Origin: Kitasatospora sp. SolWspMP-SS2h
Lineage (GTDB): Bacteria; Actinomycetota; Actinomycetes; Streptomycetales; Streptomycetaceae
DNA: 64,000 nt
Assembly: GCF_003259315.1 (NCBI RefSeq)
Contig: NZ_QLLT01000006.1
Coordinates: 195,166-259,165 of the forward strand
Reading direction: 5' to 3'
The translations under genes were made by a program, and so were the position numbers. The notes under the pieces were generated by a model that ran no database searches, was not told the origin of the DNA, and saw only the letters and a program-made list of their open reading frames with translations. Shown here piece after piece: positions 27,225 to 40,481 of the stretch (its first letter is position 1; every line of letters begins with the position of its first letter).

Positions 27225-28232
27225 ATGGATCTCGCATACATTCCGAGCCCGTCGCGGGGCGTCCTCAACCTGGGGCCCGTCCCGCTGCGCGCCTACGCCT
27301 TCTGCATCATCATCGGTGTCGTCGTGGCCGTGTGGCTCGGCAGCAGGCGGTGGGTCGCCCGCGGCGGCGGCCGCCACACCGTCGGCGACATCGCGGTCTG
27401 GGCGGTGCCGTTCGGCCTGGTCGGCGGTCGGCTCTACCACGTCATCACCGACAACCAGCTGTACTTCGGTGCGGGCAAGCACCCGATTGACGCGCTGAAG
27501 ATCTGGGAGGGCGGCCTCGGCATCTGGGGCGCCATCGCCTTCGGCGCGGTCGGCGCCTGGATCGGCGCCCGCCGCCGGGGCGTCCCGCTGCCCGCCTACG
27601 CCGACGCGATCGCCCCCGGCATCGCGCTGGCCCAGGCCTGCGGCCGCTGGGGCAACTGGTTCAACCAGGAGCTGTACGGCCGCCCCACCACCCTGCCCTG
27701 GGGCCTGAAGATCGACAAGACGCTCCCGGACGGCACCGTGGTCCAGGGCGTCTACCACCCGACCTTCCTGTACGAGTCGCTCTGGTGCGTGCTGGTCGCG
27801 GTCCTGGTGATCTGGGCCGACCGGCGCTTCACCCTCGGCCACGGCCGGGCCTTCGCGCTGTACGTCGCCGCCTACACGCTGGGCCGGTTCTGGACCGAGT
27901 GGCTGCGGATCGACGAGGCGCACCGTTTCTTCGGCCTGCGCCTGAACGACTGGACCGCGATCCTGGTCTTCGTCGGCGCGATCGTCGCCTTCGTGCTCTC
28001 CGCCAGGCTCCGCCCCGGCCGCGAGGACCCGGACGCGATCGACCCGCAGGCCACCCGGGAGCGCGCCGAGGCCGGGGCCGCCGCCGCGGAGGCCGAGCCG
28101 GGGAACGAGCCGGAGCCGCAGGACGCCCCGGCCGCCGCCCCCGCGCGGGTCGCCGACGACGCCGAGCACACCGATCACACCAAGGACACCGAGGCCGCCA
28201 AGGTGCCCGGGGACGCCGAACGGCCCTCCTGA
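27225..28232 (+). CDS. lgt: Prolipoprotein diacylglyceryl transferase
   Basis: This 335-aa polytopic membrane enzyme transfers diacylglycerol from phosphatidylglycerol to the lipobox Cys of prolipoproteins. Lgt landmarks are PLRAYAFCIIIGVVVAVW, GLVGGRLYHVITD, KIWEGGLGIWGAIAFG, the signature CGRWGNWFNQELYG with the essential Arg/Asn, HPTFLYESLW, and FWTEWLRIDEAH. A cytosolic acidic/Ala-rich tail of about 70 residues, common in streptomycetes, ends the protein. Substrates in this window include the lipoproteins at 42510 and livK. Confidence 0.95.
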   Translation: MDLAYIPSPSRGVLNLGPVPLRAYAFCIIIGVVVAVWLGSRRWVARGGGRHTVGDIAVWAVPFGLVGGRLYHVITDNQLYFGAGKHPIDALKIWEGGLGIWGAIAFGAVGAWIGARRRGVPLPAYADAIAPGIALAQACGRWGNWFNQELYGRPTTLPWGLKIDKTLPDGTVVQGVYHPTFLYESLWCVLVAVLVIWADRRFTLGHGRAFALYVAAYTLGRFWTEWLRIDEAHRFFGLRLNDWTAILVFVGAIVAFVLSARLRPGREDPDAIDPQATRERAEAGAAAAEAEPGNEPEPQDAPAAAPARVADDAEHTDHTKDTEAAKVPGDAERPS

Positions 28233-28254
28233 GCCGAGGCTCCCGACCCCCCTC

Positions 28255-28290
28255 GGGGCCGCCCCCGCCGAGACCGGCGGAGGCGGCCCC
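28255..28290 (+). terminator. Terminator after lgt
   Basis: GGGGCCGCC(C)CCGCCG pairs with CGGCGG(A)GGCGGCCCC around an AGAC loop, 22 bp after the lgt stop. It separates lgt from the VIT gene. Confidence 0.75.
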
Positions 28291-28297
28291 AACTGCC

Positions 28298-28316
28298 TTT
28301 GGGCAGGCTTACTTTG
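28298..28316 (+). promoter_or_regulatory. Possible iron-box operator upstream of the VIT gene
   Basis: TTTGGGCAGGCTTACTTTG matches 12 of 19 positions of the Streptomyces iron box TTAGGTTAGGCTCACCTAA bound by DmdR/DtxR-family repressors. It lies about 104 bp before a VIT-family iron/manganese transporter gene. The match is partial and needs a binding test. Confidence 0.3.
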
Positions 28317-28419
28317 CTGGAAACGCGCAGGTCAAACGGCTACGTTCGAAGGGCACCAGCAAGCCCGGCCGATCCGCGGCCCGGGGGGAACCGCCGTGCC
28401 CGGAAGGGGAGCCGTCCGC

Positions 28420-29160
28420 ATGAGCACCATCACCGCAGACCCGCACACCGACAGCCCGCAGCCCCGGATACCCGACGCCGACCACCACCGGGACGTCAAC
28501 GGCGGCTGGCTGCGCCCGGCCGTGTTCGGCGCGATGGACGGCCTGGTGTCCAACTTCGCGCTGATGACCGGCGTGGTCGGCGGCGCCGCCGCGCCGGGCA
28601 CCGTGGTGCTCACCGGCCTGGCCGGGCTGGCGGCCGGCGCGTTCTCCATGGCGGCCGGCGAGTACACCTCGGTGGCCTCCCAGCGCGAGCTGGTGGAGGC
28701 CGAGCTGGAGGTCGAGCGGATCGAGCTGCGGCGCAACCCGCAGGGCGAGCTGGCCGAGCTGGCCGAGCTGTACGCGGCCCGGGGCGTCGACCCGGAGCTG
28801 GCCCGCGAGGTGGCCCGGCAGCTCTCCGCCGACCCCGAGACCACGCTGGCCGTGCACGCCCGCGAGGAGCTCGGCGTCGACCCGGAGGACCTGCCCTCGC
28901 CGCTGGTCGCCGCGCTCTCCTCGTTCGGCTGCTTCGCGCTCGGCGCGCTGCTGCCGGTGCTGCCCTACCTGCTGGGCGCGACCACGCTCTGGCCGGCCGC
29001 CCTGCTGGCGGTGCTGGGCCTGTTCGGCTGCGGCGCGGTGGTGGCCCGGGTGACGGCCCGCAGCTGGTGGTTCTCCGGCCTGCGGCAGCTGGTGCTGGGC
29101 GGGGCCGCGGCGGGCGTCACCTACCTGCTGGGACGGCTGATCGGCGGGGCCGTCGGCTGA
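28420..29160 (+). CDS. VIT1/CCC1-family transporter
   Basis: This 246-aa membrane protein resembles vacuolar iron transporters: WLRPAVFGAMDGLVSNFALM (first helix with conserved Asp), LAAGAFSMAAGEYTSVASQ, and RELVEAELEVERIEL as the start of the cytosolic metal-binding Glu-rich helices. Three C-terminal helices follow (including LGALLPVLPYLLG and LRQLVLGGAAAGVTYLLG). It probably moves Fe2+ or Mn2+ out of the cytosol. Start: ATG after GAAGGGGA at about 11 nt. It stands alone between lgt and gltB with its own upstream region. Confidence 0.88.
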   Translation: MSTITADPHTDSPQPRIPDADHHRDVNGGWLRPAVFGAMDGLVSNFALMTGVVGGAAAPGTVVLTGLAGLAAGAFSMAAGEYTSVASQRELVEAELEVERIELRRNPQGELAELAELYAARGVDPELAREVARQLSADPETTLAVHAREELGVDPEDLPSPLVAALSSFGCFALGALLPVLPYLLGATTLWPAALLAVLGLFGCGAVVARVTARSWWFSGLRQLVLGGAAAGVTYLLGRLIGGAVG

Positions 29161-29188
29161 CCCGCCACCCGGCCGTCACCCGGACGGC

Positions 29189-29226
29189 CTTGTACGAAAA
29201 TCCAGACCTCTGTATAGTTATGCCAT
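29189..29226 (+). promoter_or_regulatory. gltB promoter with tandem ARG-box-like sites
   Basis: TTGTAC (29190-29195) and TATAGT (29213-29218) are spaced by 17 bp, a good housekeeping-sigma promoter. Two 18-bp segments resemble the ARG box (WNTGNATWWWWATNCANW): 29189-29206 (CTTGTACGAAAATCCAGA) and 29209-29226 (TCTGTATAGTTATGCCAT). Spacing between them is 2 bp, and ArgR boxes characteristically come in pairs 2-3 bp apart. They cover the -35 and -10 boxes, as expected for repression. The promoter call is firm; ArgR control is an inference. Confidence 0.55.
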
Positions 29227-29470
29227 GAGGCGCGTGATGTTCCGCACATGGGCCTGAGCCCGCGCCTTGCCCTAGTCTCGACATCCGGCCGTCGACCCCG
29301 GGAATCGCAAGCGGGGCGGCGTCGACTTCGAAGAATCCCAGGTGGGACTCCTGAGGCGCGTGTGGCGAGGGCGTTTCGCCCCTGTTTCCCGGCCTCCGGC
29401 AGGGGGCACACTGGAGGGAACGCGCGACGCTGCGCCTTTCCCCCATCCGCCCCCTGACCTGGGGATCAGT

Positions 29471-29502
29471 CCGGGATGTGGACGCATGAATCCACTTCCC
29501 GG
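29471..29502 (+). promoter_or_regulatory. Hairpin in the gltB leader
   Basis: CCGGGA-T-GTGGA pairs with TCCAC-T-TCCCGG (11 bp with one T-T mismatch) around an 8-nt loop, 95 nt before the gltB start codon. It is not followed by T residues, so an mRNA-stability or regulatory role is more likely than termination. Confidence 0.45.
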
Positions 29503-29597
29503 TCCAGGCGGCATCATGTAACCTGCACCGACAAATCGCATCAGGGCCAACGTCGTCCCTTTGCATGAAGCAACTGTTTACGACGACGGGAGAGCCG

Positions 29598-34185
<4,588 letters not shown>

Positions 34186-34193
<8 letters not shown>

Positions 34194-35646
34194 CCCCAAG
34201 GGCTTCCTGACCACGCCCAAGCAGCTGGCGGAGCGCCGTCCGGTGGACGTCCGGCTCCGCGACTGGAACGAGGTCTACGTCGAGCGCAGCCTCCTTCCGA
34301 TCATCACCAAGCAGGCCGGCCGCTGCATGGACTGCGGCATCCCGTTCTGCCACAGCGGCTGCCCGCTCGGGAACCTGATCCCCGAGTGGAACGACCTCGC
34401 CTACCGGGACGACTGGTCCGGCGCGATCGAGCGGCTGCACGCCACCAACAACTTCCCGGAGTTCACCGGCCGCCTGTGCCCGGCTCCGTGCGAGTCGGCG
34501 TGCGTGCTGGGCATCAACCAGGACCCGGTGACCATCAAGAACGTCGAGGTCACCATCATCGACAAGGCCTGGGACCGCGGCGGGGTCACCCCGCAGGTCC
34601 CGGAGCGGCTGTCCGGCAAGACCGTCGCCGTGGTGGGCTCCGGCCCGGCCGGCCTGGCCGCCGCCCAGCAGCTCACCCGGGCCGGCCACACCGTGGTGGT
34701 GTACGAGCGCGCCGACCGGATCGGCGGCCTGCTGCGCTACGGCATCCCCGAGTTCAAGATGGAGAAGCGCCACATCAACCGCCGCATCGAGCAGATGCGC
34801 GCGGAGGGCACCCGCTTCCGCACCGGCGTCGAGGCCGGCGTCGACATCAGCGGCCAGGACCTGCGCTCGCGCTTCGACGCGGTGGTCATCGCGGCCGGCG
34901 CCACCACCGCCCGCGACCTGCCCGTCCCCGGCCGGGAGCTGAACGGCGTCCACCAGGCGATGGAGTACCTGCCGCTGGCCAACAAGGTCCAGGAGGGCGA
35001 CTACGTCGACTCCCCGATCTCGGCCAAGGGCAAGCACGTGGTCGTCATCGGCGGCGGCGACACCGGCGCGGACTGCGTCGGCACCGCGCACCGCCAGGGC
35101 GCGGCCTCGGTCACCCAGCTGGAGATCATGCCGCGGCCGTCGGACGCCCGGCCGACCCACCAGCCGTGGCCGACCATGCCGATGACCTACAAGGTCACCT
35201 CGGCCCACGAGGAGGGCGGCGAGCGGGTCTACTCGGTCTCCACCTCGCACTTCGTCGGCGACGAGGACGGCAACGTCCAGGAACTGCACCTGGTCGAGGT
35301 CGAGTTCAAGGACGGGAAGTTCGAGACCGTCCCCGGCAGCGAGAAGGTCATCCCGGCCCAGCTGGTCACCCTGGCGATGGGCTTCACCGGCACCGACGTC
35401 AAGAACGGCCTGGTCGAGCAGCTCGGCGTCGACCTCGACGCCCGCGGCAACGTCGCCCGGGACGGCAAGTTCGGCACCAACGTCGACGGGGTGTACGTTT
35501 GCGGTGACGCCGGTCGTGGTCAGTCGCTGATCGTCTGGGCGATCGCGGAGGGCCGCTCGGCCGCCGCGGCGGTCGACGCGTACCTGGGCGGCAAGACCGC
35601 GCTCCCCGCCCCGATCAAGCCGACCGACCGTCCGCTGGTGGTCTGA
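34186..35646 (+). CDS. gltD: Glutamate synthase small subunit
   Basis: This 486-aa flavoprotein passes electrons from NADPH through FAD and two 4Fe-4S clusters to GltB. The N-terminal cysteines are in [20 protein letters not shown] and [14 protein letters not shown]. The FAD motif is [15 protein letters not shown] and the NADPH motif [16 protein letters not shown]. The late segment [18 protein letters not shown] closes the FAD site. It overlaps gltB by 8 bp, so the subunits are translationally coupled. A long hairpin follows downstream. Confidence 0.96.
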
Positions 35647-36129
35647 CCGACCGCCGGCCGGTGGTCCGACGACCACCGTCCCCAGAACGCCCACGCCCCC
35701 CGCGAGGGGGGTACGGCCGACAAACACCGACCCGCCAGAGCCGCCGGGACCCGGTCATCGCGACGCCTGCCCACTCCCCGACCAGGTAAGGGCAGGCGTC
35801 GTTGTCGTTCCCGGCGGCCTTCCCGGGGGCGTTCCCGGCGGCGGGCGGTGCCCGCCGGGCGGCTCGGGCCGACGGGACCTCGCTCGGGGTGGGCTCCCGG
35901 GCCGAGCCGGCGGACGTGCTCTCCGGGCCGTGACCGGACGTCCCGCCCCGGCCGTGGCGCCCGGGCCGTGACGTGCGGTCCGGGTCGGCCGGGCTGGCCG
36001 GGGCGGAGTCGAAACCCGGGCCCGTACAACGGATTGGCCAAATACCGGAAGGATCTCGCGGAGTGTCGTCGCCCAGTGGCAGACTGCATCCCACGGGGTC
36101 CACTTGGCGTTCCTGGGGCGGAGGTTTGC
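35647..36129. other. 483-bp gap between gltD and XRE gene
   Basis: It contains three hairpins (a small one at about 35661-35676, a C/G-run one at about 35695-35712, and the strong one at 35762-35800). About 200 bp of GC-rich DNA without a supported ORF follow, and then a less GC-rich stretch from about 36030 that probably holds the promoter of the regulator gene. Confidence 0.5.
35762..35809 (+). terminator. Terminator of gltBD
   Basis: An 11-bp perfect stem, GACGCCTGCCC (35762-35772) with GGGCAGGCGTC (35790-35800), has a 17-nt loop and is followed by GTTGTCGTT. Confidence 0.75.
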
Positions 36130-36999
36130 ATGACGGGCCTGCAGACGGGCAGCGGTGCGACCGCGCGTCGCATCCAGTTGGGCGCCCAGCTGCGGCGCCT
36201 GCGCGAGGCCCGCGGCGTGACCCGGGAGGACGCCGGGTACTCGATCCGGGCCTCGGAGTCGAAGATCAGCCGGATGGAGCTCGGCCGGGTCGGCTTCAAG
36301 CAGCGTGACGTGGCGGACCTGCTGACGCTCTACGGCGTCGACGACGAGGAGTCCCGGGCCTCGCTGCTCGGCCTGGTCGGCGAGACCAACGCCCCGTCTT
36401 GGTGGCACGGTTACGGGGACGTCGTCCCCGGCTGGTTCCAGACGTACCTCAACCTGGAGGACGCGGCGAACCTGGTGCGCAGCTACGAGGTGCAGTTCGT
36501 GCCCGGGCTGCTCCAGACCCCCGAGTACGTGCACGCGGTGATGCGGGCCGGCAGCCCGGCCGCCCCCGACGAGGAGATCGCCCGCCGGGCCGCGGTGCGG
36601 CTGCGCCGGCAGCAGCGCTTCCTGGCCCCCGGGGCGACCGCCCGGCTGGAGCTGATCGTGGACGAGACGGCGCTGCGCCGCCCGTGCGGCGGCCCCGAGG
36701 TGATGGGCGGCCAGCTGGCCAGGCTGGCCGAGCTCTCCCGGCGCGAGACGATCAGCCTGCGGGTGCTGCCGCTGGGCATGGGCGCGCTGGCGGCGGACAG
36801 CGGGGCGTTCACGGTGCTGGGCTTCCCCGAGCCGGACTTGGCGGACGTGGTCTACGTCGAGCAGTTCACCACCGCGCTGTACCTGGACAAGCCGGTCGAG
36901 GTGGCCGAGTACACGACCGCGCTGGAGCGGGTGTCGGCGGCGGCGCTGTCCGAGGAGGAGACCCGGTCGCTTCTGGCGGAGATCCTCCAAGACGCCTGA
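36130..36999 (+). CDS. XRE-family regulator with DUF5753 domain
   Basis: This 289-aa protein has an N-terminal HTH (GAQLRRLREARGVTREDAGY, SIRASESKISRMELGR). A C-terminal DUF5753 domain starts at YEVQFVPGLLQTPEYVHAVM and includes RQQRFL, LELIVDETALRRP and LRVLPLGMGA. These proteins are abundant in streptomycetes and usually pair with a short DUF397 protein. No DUF397 gene is adjacent here; an aldehyde dehydrogenase follows 57 bp downstream. The target is unknown. Confidence 0.88.
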   Translation: MTGLQTGSGATARRIQLGAQLRRLREARGVTREDAGYSIRASESKISRMELGRVGFKQRDVADLLTLYGVDDEESRASLLGLVGETNAPSWWHGYGDVVPGWFQTYLNLEDAANLVRSYEVQFVPGLLQTPEYVHAVMRAGSPAAPDEEIARRAAVRLRRQQRFLAPGATARLELIVDETALRRPCGGPEVMGGQLARLAELSRRETISLRVLPLGMGALAADSGAFTVLGFPEPDLADVVYVEQFTTALYLDKPVEVAEYTTALERVSAAALSEEETRSLLAEILQDA

Positions 37000-37056
37000 A
37001 CCGCACCTAAGATGATGATCCGTCAGTAGGTGGTCGTTAGTGCCGAGAGGGATCTG

Positions 37057-38514
37057 ATGTCCTTGATCGCGGAACTCGCCCAGCAGTACATCGACGGTCA
37101 GTGGCGGGAGGGGACCGGCTCCTGGGACATCGTGGACCTCGACCCCTTCAGCGGGGAGAAGCTCGCCTCCTTCACCGTCGCCACCGCCGAGGAGATCGAC
37201 CAGGCCTACCGCGCCGCCGAGCGCGCCCAGCCCGCCTGGGCCGCCACCAGCCCCTACCAGCGGCGCCTGGTCTTCGAACGCGCCCTGCGGGTGGTCGAGG
37301 AGCGCGAGGCGGAGATCCTCCGGGTGATGACCGTCGAACTCGGCGGCACCCTGATGAAGTCCGGCTTCGAACTCGCCCTGGTCAAGGACATGATCCGGGA
37401 GGCCGGCGCGCTGGCGCTGCGCGCCGAGGGCCGCATCCTGCCCTCGCCGATGCCGGACAAGGAGAACCGGCTCTACCGGCTCCCGGTCGGCGTGGTCGGC
37501 GTGATCAGCCCGTTCAACGCCCCGGTCTTCCTCTCGCTGAAGGCCGTCGCCCCGGCGCTCGCCCTCGGCAACGCGGTCGTCCTCAAGCCGCACCAGGACG
37601 CCCCGGTGGCCGGCGGCACCCTGATCGCGAAGATCTTCGAGGAGGCCGGGCTGCCGGCCGGCCTGCTGAACGTCGTCCTCACCGACATCGCCGAGATCGG
37701 CGACGCGTTCATCGAGCACCCGGTGCCCAAGGTCATCGCGTTCACCGGCTCCGACGGGGTCGGCCGGCACGTGGCGACCGTCGCCGCGAGCCACCTCAAG
37801 CGGGCCGTCCTCGAACTCGGCGGCAACAGCGCGCTGGTGGTCCTCGACGACGCCGACGTCGACTACGCGGTGGGCGCCGCCGTCGCCAGCCGCTTCGTCC
37901 ACCAGGGCCAGATCTGCATGGCCGCCAACCGCATCCTGGTCGACCGCGCCGTGTTCGACGAGTTCAGCGAGAAGTTCACCGCCAAGGTGGCCTCGCTGGT
38001 GGTCGGCGACCCGGGCGACCCCGCCACCCAGCTCGGCCCGCTGATCAACTCCGCCCAGGCCGAGGCGATCACCGCCGAGGTCGAGCGCGCGGTGGCGGCC
38101 GGCGCCCGCCCCCTGCTGCACGGCACCACCGTCGGCACCCTGGTCCGGCCCAGCGTCCTCACCGACATCCCGGCGGACGACCCGATCCTGCGCCGCGAGG
38201 TGTTCGGCCCGGTCGCGCTGCTGATCCCCTTCGACGGCGAGGACGAGGCGGTCCGGATCGCCAACGACACCCCGTTCGGCCTGTCCGGCGCGGTGCACAC
38301 CGCGAACGTCGAGCGCGGCGTGCGGTTCGCCCAGCGGATCGACACCGGCATGATCCACGTCAACGACGGCACGATCGCGGACGAGCCGATCGTGCCGTTC
38401 GGCGGCGAGAAGAACTCCGGGGTCGGCCGGCTCGGCGGCGACAGCAGCCTGGACGCGTTCACCACCGTCAAGTGGATCTCGATCCAGCACGGGCGCTCGC
38501 GCTTCCCGTTCTGA
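37057..38514 (+). CDS. NAD(P)-dependent aldehyde dehydrogenase (benzaldehyde-dehydrogenase-like)
   Basis: This 485-aa enzyme oxidises an aldehyde to its acid. Landmarks are GVISPFNAPVFLSLKAVAPA (Asn of the oxyanion hole), KPHQDAPVAGG (cofactor-binding Lys), FTGSDGVGRHV, LELGGNSALVVLDDAD (general-base Glu), and catalytic C287 in HQGQICMAANRI. The C-terminal FGPVALLIPF follows. The ATG follows GAGAGGGA by 6 nt. Sequence features such as LELGGNSA and GQICMA resemble vanillin/benzaldehyde dehydrogenases, but the substrate is uncertain. It is convergent with the nucleotidase gene. Confidence 0.9.
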   Translation: MSLIAELAQQYIDGQWREGTGSWDIVDLDPFSGEKLASFTVATAEEIDQAYRAAERAQPAWAATSPYQRRLVFERALRVVEEREAEILRVMTVELGGTLMKSGFELALVKDMIREAGALALRAEGRILPSPMPDKENRLYRLPVGVVGVISPFNAPVFLSLKAVAPALALGNAVVLKPHQDAPVAGGTLIAKIFEEAGLPAGLLNVVLTDIAEIGDAFIEHPVPKVIAFTGSDGVGRHVATVAASHLKRAVLELGGNSALVVLDDADVDYAVGAAVASRFVHQGQICMAANRILVDRAVFDEFSEKFTAKVASLVVGDPGDPATQLGPLINSAQAEAITAEVERAVAAGARPLLHGTTVGTLVRPSVLTDIPADDPILRREVFGPVALLIPFDGEDEAVRIANDTPFGLSGAVHTANVERGVRFAQRIDTGMIHVNDGTIADEPIVPFGGEKNSGVGRLGGDSSLDAFTTVKWISIQHGRSRFPF

Positions 38515-38549
38515 GCCGGGCCGCCCGCGCGGCTCCGGCGGCGGCGGAA

Positions 38550-38584
38550 GGGGCCGTCCGGGAGGGTGGCTCCCGGGCGGCCCC
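38550..38584. terminator. Bidirectional terminator
   Basis: GGGGCCGTCCGGGAG (38550-38564) pairs with CTCCCGGGCGGCCCC (38570-38584), one G-T pair and a 5-nt loop, between the converging aldehyde dehydrogenase and nucleotidase genes. Confidence 0.75.
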
Positions 38585-38642
38585 GCGCCCGCGACGGCGT
38601 CCCGGGGCTGGGCCCGGTCCGACCGGATCGACCGGACAGGGC

Positions 38643-40481
38643 CTAGAAGACCGGGACGCCGGCCCGGACCAGGCGCCAGGTGCCGTCGGCGTCGCCGGAG
38701 AAGTCGGCCGGGTCGATGACGCCCTCGGCCTGCACCCAGGCGATCATCGTGTTGCGGATCTCGTCGGAGTTCGCCCACACCTGCCGGGCGGCGGCGACGT
38801 GTGGGAAGTTGCCGCCGCCGCTGGCGCGGTAGTTGTTGACGGCGAGGACGAACTCCGCCGCCGGGTCGACCGGCGCGCCCTGGTGCGACAGGCCGGTGAT
38901 GCGGCTGCCGACCGGCTGCGCGATGTCGATGTCGTAGGACAGGCCGTAGATCGAGTCGTAGTTGTAGTCGGGGGTGTTGCCGGCGTTGGTCAGCGCGTCC
39001 CGGTCGATCGGGGCCCCGGGGGCGACCTGGGCGTAGTACTTGGCGGAGTACTCCAGGTAGTCCTTGAGCTGGGCGCCGGTCAGGACGCGCGCCTCCAGGG
39101 TGTTCTCGTAGATGTACAGGCCGGCCGCGTCGCGCAGCTTGACCTGGCCGGCCGGGATGACCGCGGTGCGGTTGAACGGCGCGGCCTGGGCGAGCACCGG
39201 CAGGGCCGCGTACGGGCCGCCGGCCAGCGCGCCGCGCACCGCGTCGGCCTGGACCCGGCCGATCAGGTCGATGATCGGGGTGTCCCGGAAGCGGGACTCG
39301 GCGATGGAGAGGGTCTCCTTGCAGGTACCGATGACCTGGTTGACGTACGCGACGACCTTCCGGTGCTGGTCCTTGACCAGCTTGACGATCTTCGGGTCCT
39401 CGGCGACGGTGTTGGAGTTCAGCAGCCGCGCGCTGACGCCGGTGACGGTCCACCGGCCGCGGGCGTACTCGACCTCGAAGTCGAAGCAGGTCAGCCGCTC
39501 GCCCCAGAGCGCGGGCTCGGACAGGACGACGTTCTTGCCGGTCGCGGTGTTGACCACGATCCGCTGCGGGACCTCCTTGTGGGCGTGGCCGACCAGGATC
39601 GCGTCGACGCCGGGCACGGTGGCGGCGATCTCGGCGCCCGCGTTCTCCGCGTACGGCAGCTGGTCGCCCCAGGAGGAGGAGCCGTCCACGCCGGTGTGCG
39701 CGGTGATCACGACCACGTCGGCGCCGGCCGCGCGGACCTTGGGGACCCACTTGGCGGCGATCTCGGGGATGCCCGGGAAGGCCAGCTGGCCCTGCACGTT
39801 GGCCTTGTCCCAGATGGCGATGCCGGGGTTGGTCAGACCGAGGATGCCGACCCGGACCGGGCGGCCGTGGCCGAGGTGCAGCTCCCGGATGACGTAGGGC
39901 GGGAAGGCCGGCTTCTCGTCCTTGACGTTGACCGCGTTGGCGCCGAGCAGCGGGAAGTCCAGCTGCCGCTGGTAGGCGCGCAGCAGCGGGATGCCGTAGT
40001 TGAACTCGTGGTTGCCGAGCGCGGCGGCGTCGTAGCCCATGGCGTTCATGGCGGCGGCCATCGGGTGGCGCGGGGGGCGCTTGCCGGTGATCGGCTCGAT
40101 CCGGGCGTAGTAGTACGAGAGTTGGGTGCCCTGGATGGTGTCGCCGGCGTCGATCAGCAGGGTGCGGCCGCGGCCCTTCTCCTTGCGGACCTGCTCGACC
40201 AGGGTGGAGACCTTGGCCAGGCCGACGTCGTTGTGCGCGGCGTCGTCGTACTCGGAGTCGGTGAAGTACTCCCAGTTGAGGACGTGGCCGTGCAGGTCGG
40301 TGGTGCCCATCACGGTGAAGGCGCCCTTGAACGGGACGGGCTCCCTGCCGTGGGACTCGTCCCGGTCGTGGTCCGCGGCGGCGGCGGGGGTGGCCGCGGC
40401 GGCGGACAGGCCGCCGACCAGGGCGGCGCCGGCCGCGGTGGCGGCGGAGCGGGTGACGAAGTCGCGGCGGTTGAGGGACAT
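38643..40481 (-). CDS. Secreted bifunctional metallophosphatase/5'-nucleotidase
   Basis: This 612-aa protein has a Tat-type signal (NRRDFVTRSAATAAG, ending near AAA). The metallophosphatase domain shows TDLHGH, DAGDTIQG, GNHEFNYG, ITAHTGVDG and GHAHKEV, supplying the Asp/His/Asn ligands of a two-metal centre. The C-terminal nucleotide-binding domain includes DLIGRVQADAVRGAL and NYNYDSIYGLSYDID. The family hydrolyses nucleoside monophosphates or cyclic phosphates outside the cell to salvage nucleosides and phosphate. The start at 40481 follows GGAG by 6 nt. It is divergent from pyk. Confidence 0.92.
   Translation of the reverse strand: MSLNRRDFVTRSAATAAGAALVGGLSAAAATPAAAADHDRDESHGREPVPFKGAFTVMGTTDLHGHVLNWEYFTDSEYDDAAHNDVGLAKVSTLVEQVRKEKGRGRTLLIDAGDTIQGTQLSYYYARIEPITGKRPPRHPMAAAMNAMGYDAAALGNHEFNYGIPLLRAYQRQLDFPLLGANAVNVKDEKPAFPPYVIRELHLGHGRPVRVGILGLTNPGIAIWDKANVQGQLAFPGIPEIAAKWVPKVRAAGADVVVITAHTGVDGSSSWGDQLPYAENAGAEIAATVPGVDAILVGHAHKEVPQRIVVNTATGKNVVLSEPALWGERLTCFDFEVEYARGRWTVTGVSARLLNSNTVAEDPKIVKLVKDQHRKVVAYVNQVIGTCKETLSIAESRFRDTPIIDLIGRVQADAVRGALAGGPYAALPVLAQAAPFNRTAVIPAGQVKLRDAAGLYIYENTLEARVLTGAQLKDYLEYSAKYYAQVAPGAPIDRDALTNAGNTPDYNYDSIYGLSYDIDIAQPVGSRITGLSHQGAPVDPAAEFVLAVNNYRASGGGNFPHVAAARQVWANSDEIRNTMIAWVQAEGVIDPADFSGDADGTWRLVRAGVPVF

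Larger units (their letters stand above)
29161..29597 (+). other. 437-bp gltB upstream region
   Basis: It holds a near-consensus promoter with overlapping ARG-box-like sites (29189-29226). A leader of about 370 nt follows, with a duplicated 11-mer TGAGGCGCGTG (29226 and 29352) and a strong hairpin (29471-29502). No convincing short ORF with a ribosome site was found. The DNA is less GC-rich than the coding sequence around it. Confidence 0.6.

Noticed and set aside
29565..29597. ATG at 29565 as the gltB start
   Set aside because: There is no Shine-Dalgarno before it, whereas ATG 29598 has GGGAGAG 5 nt upstream.
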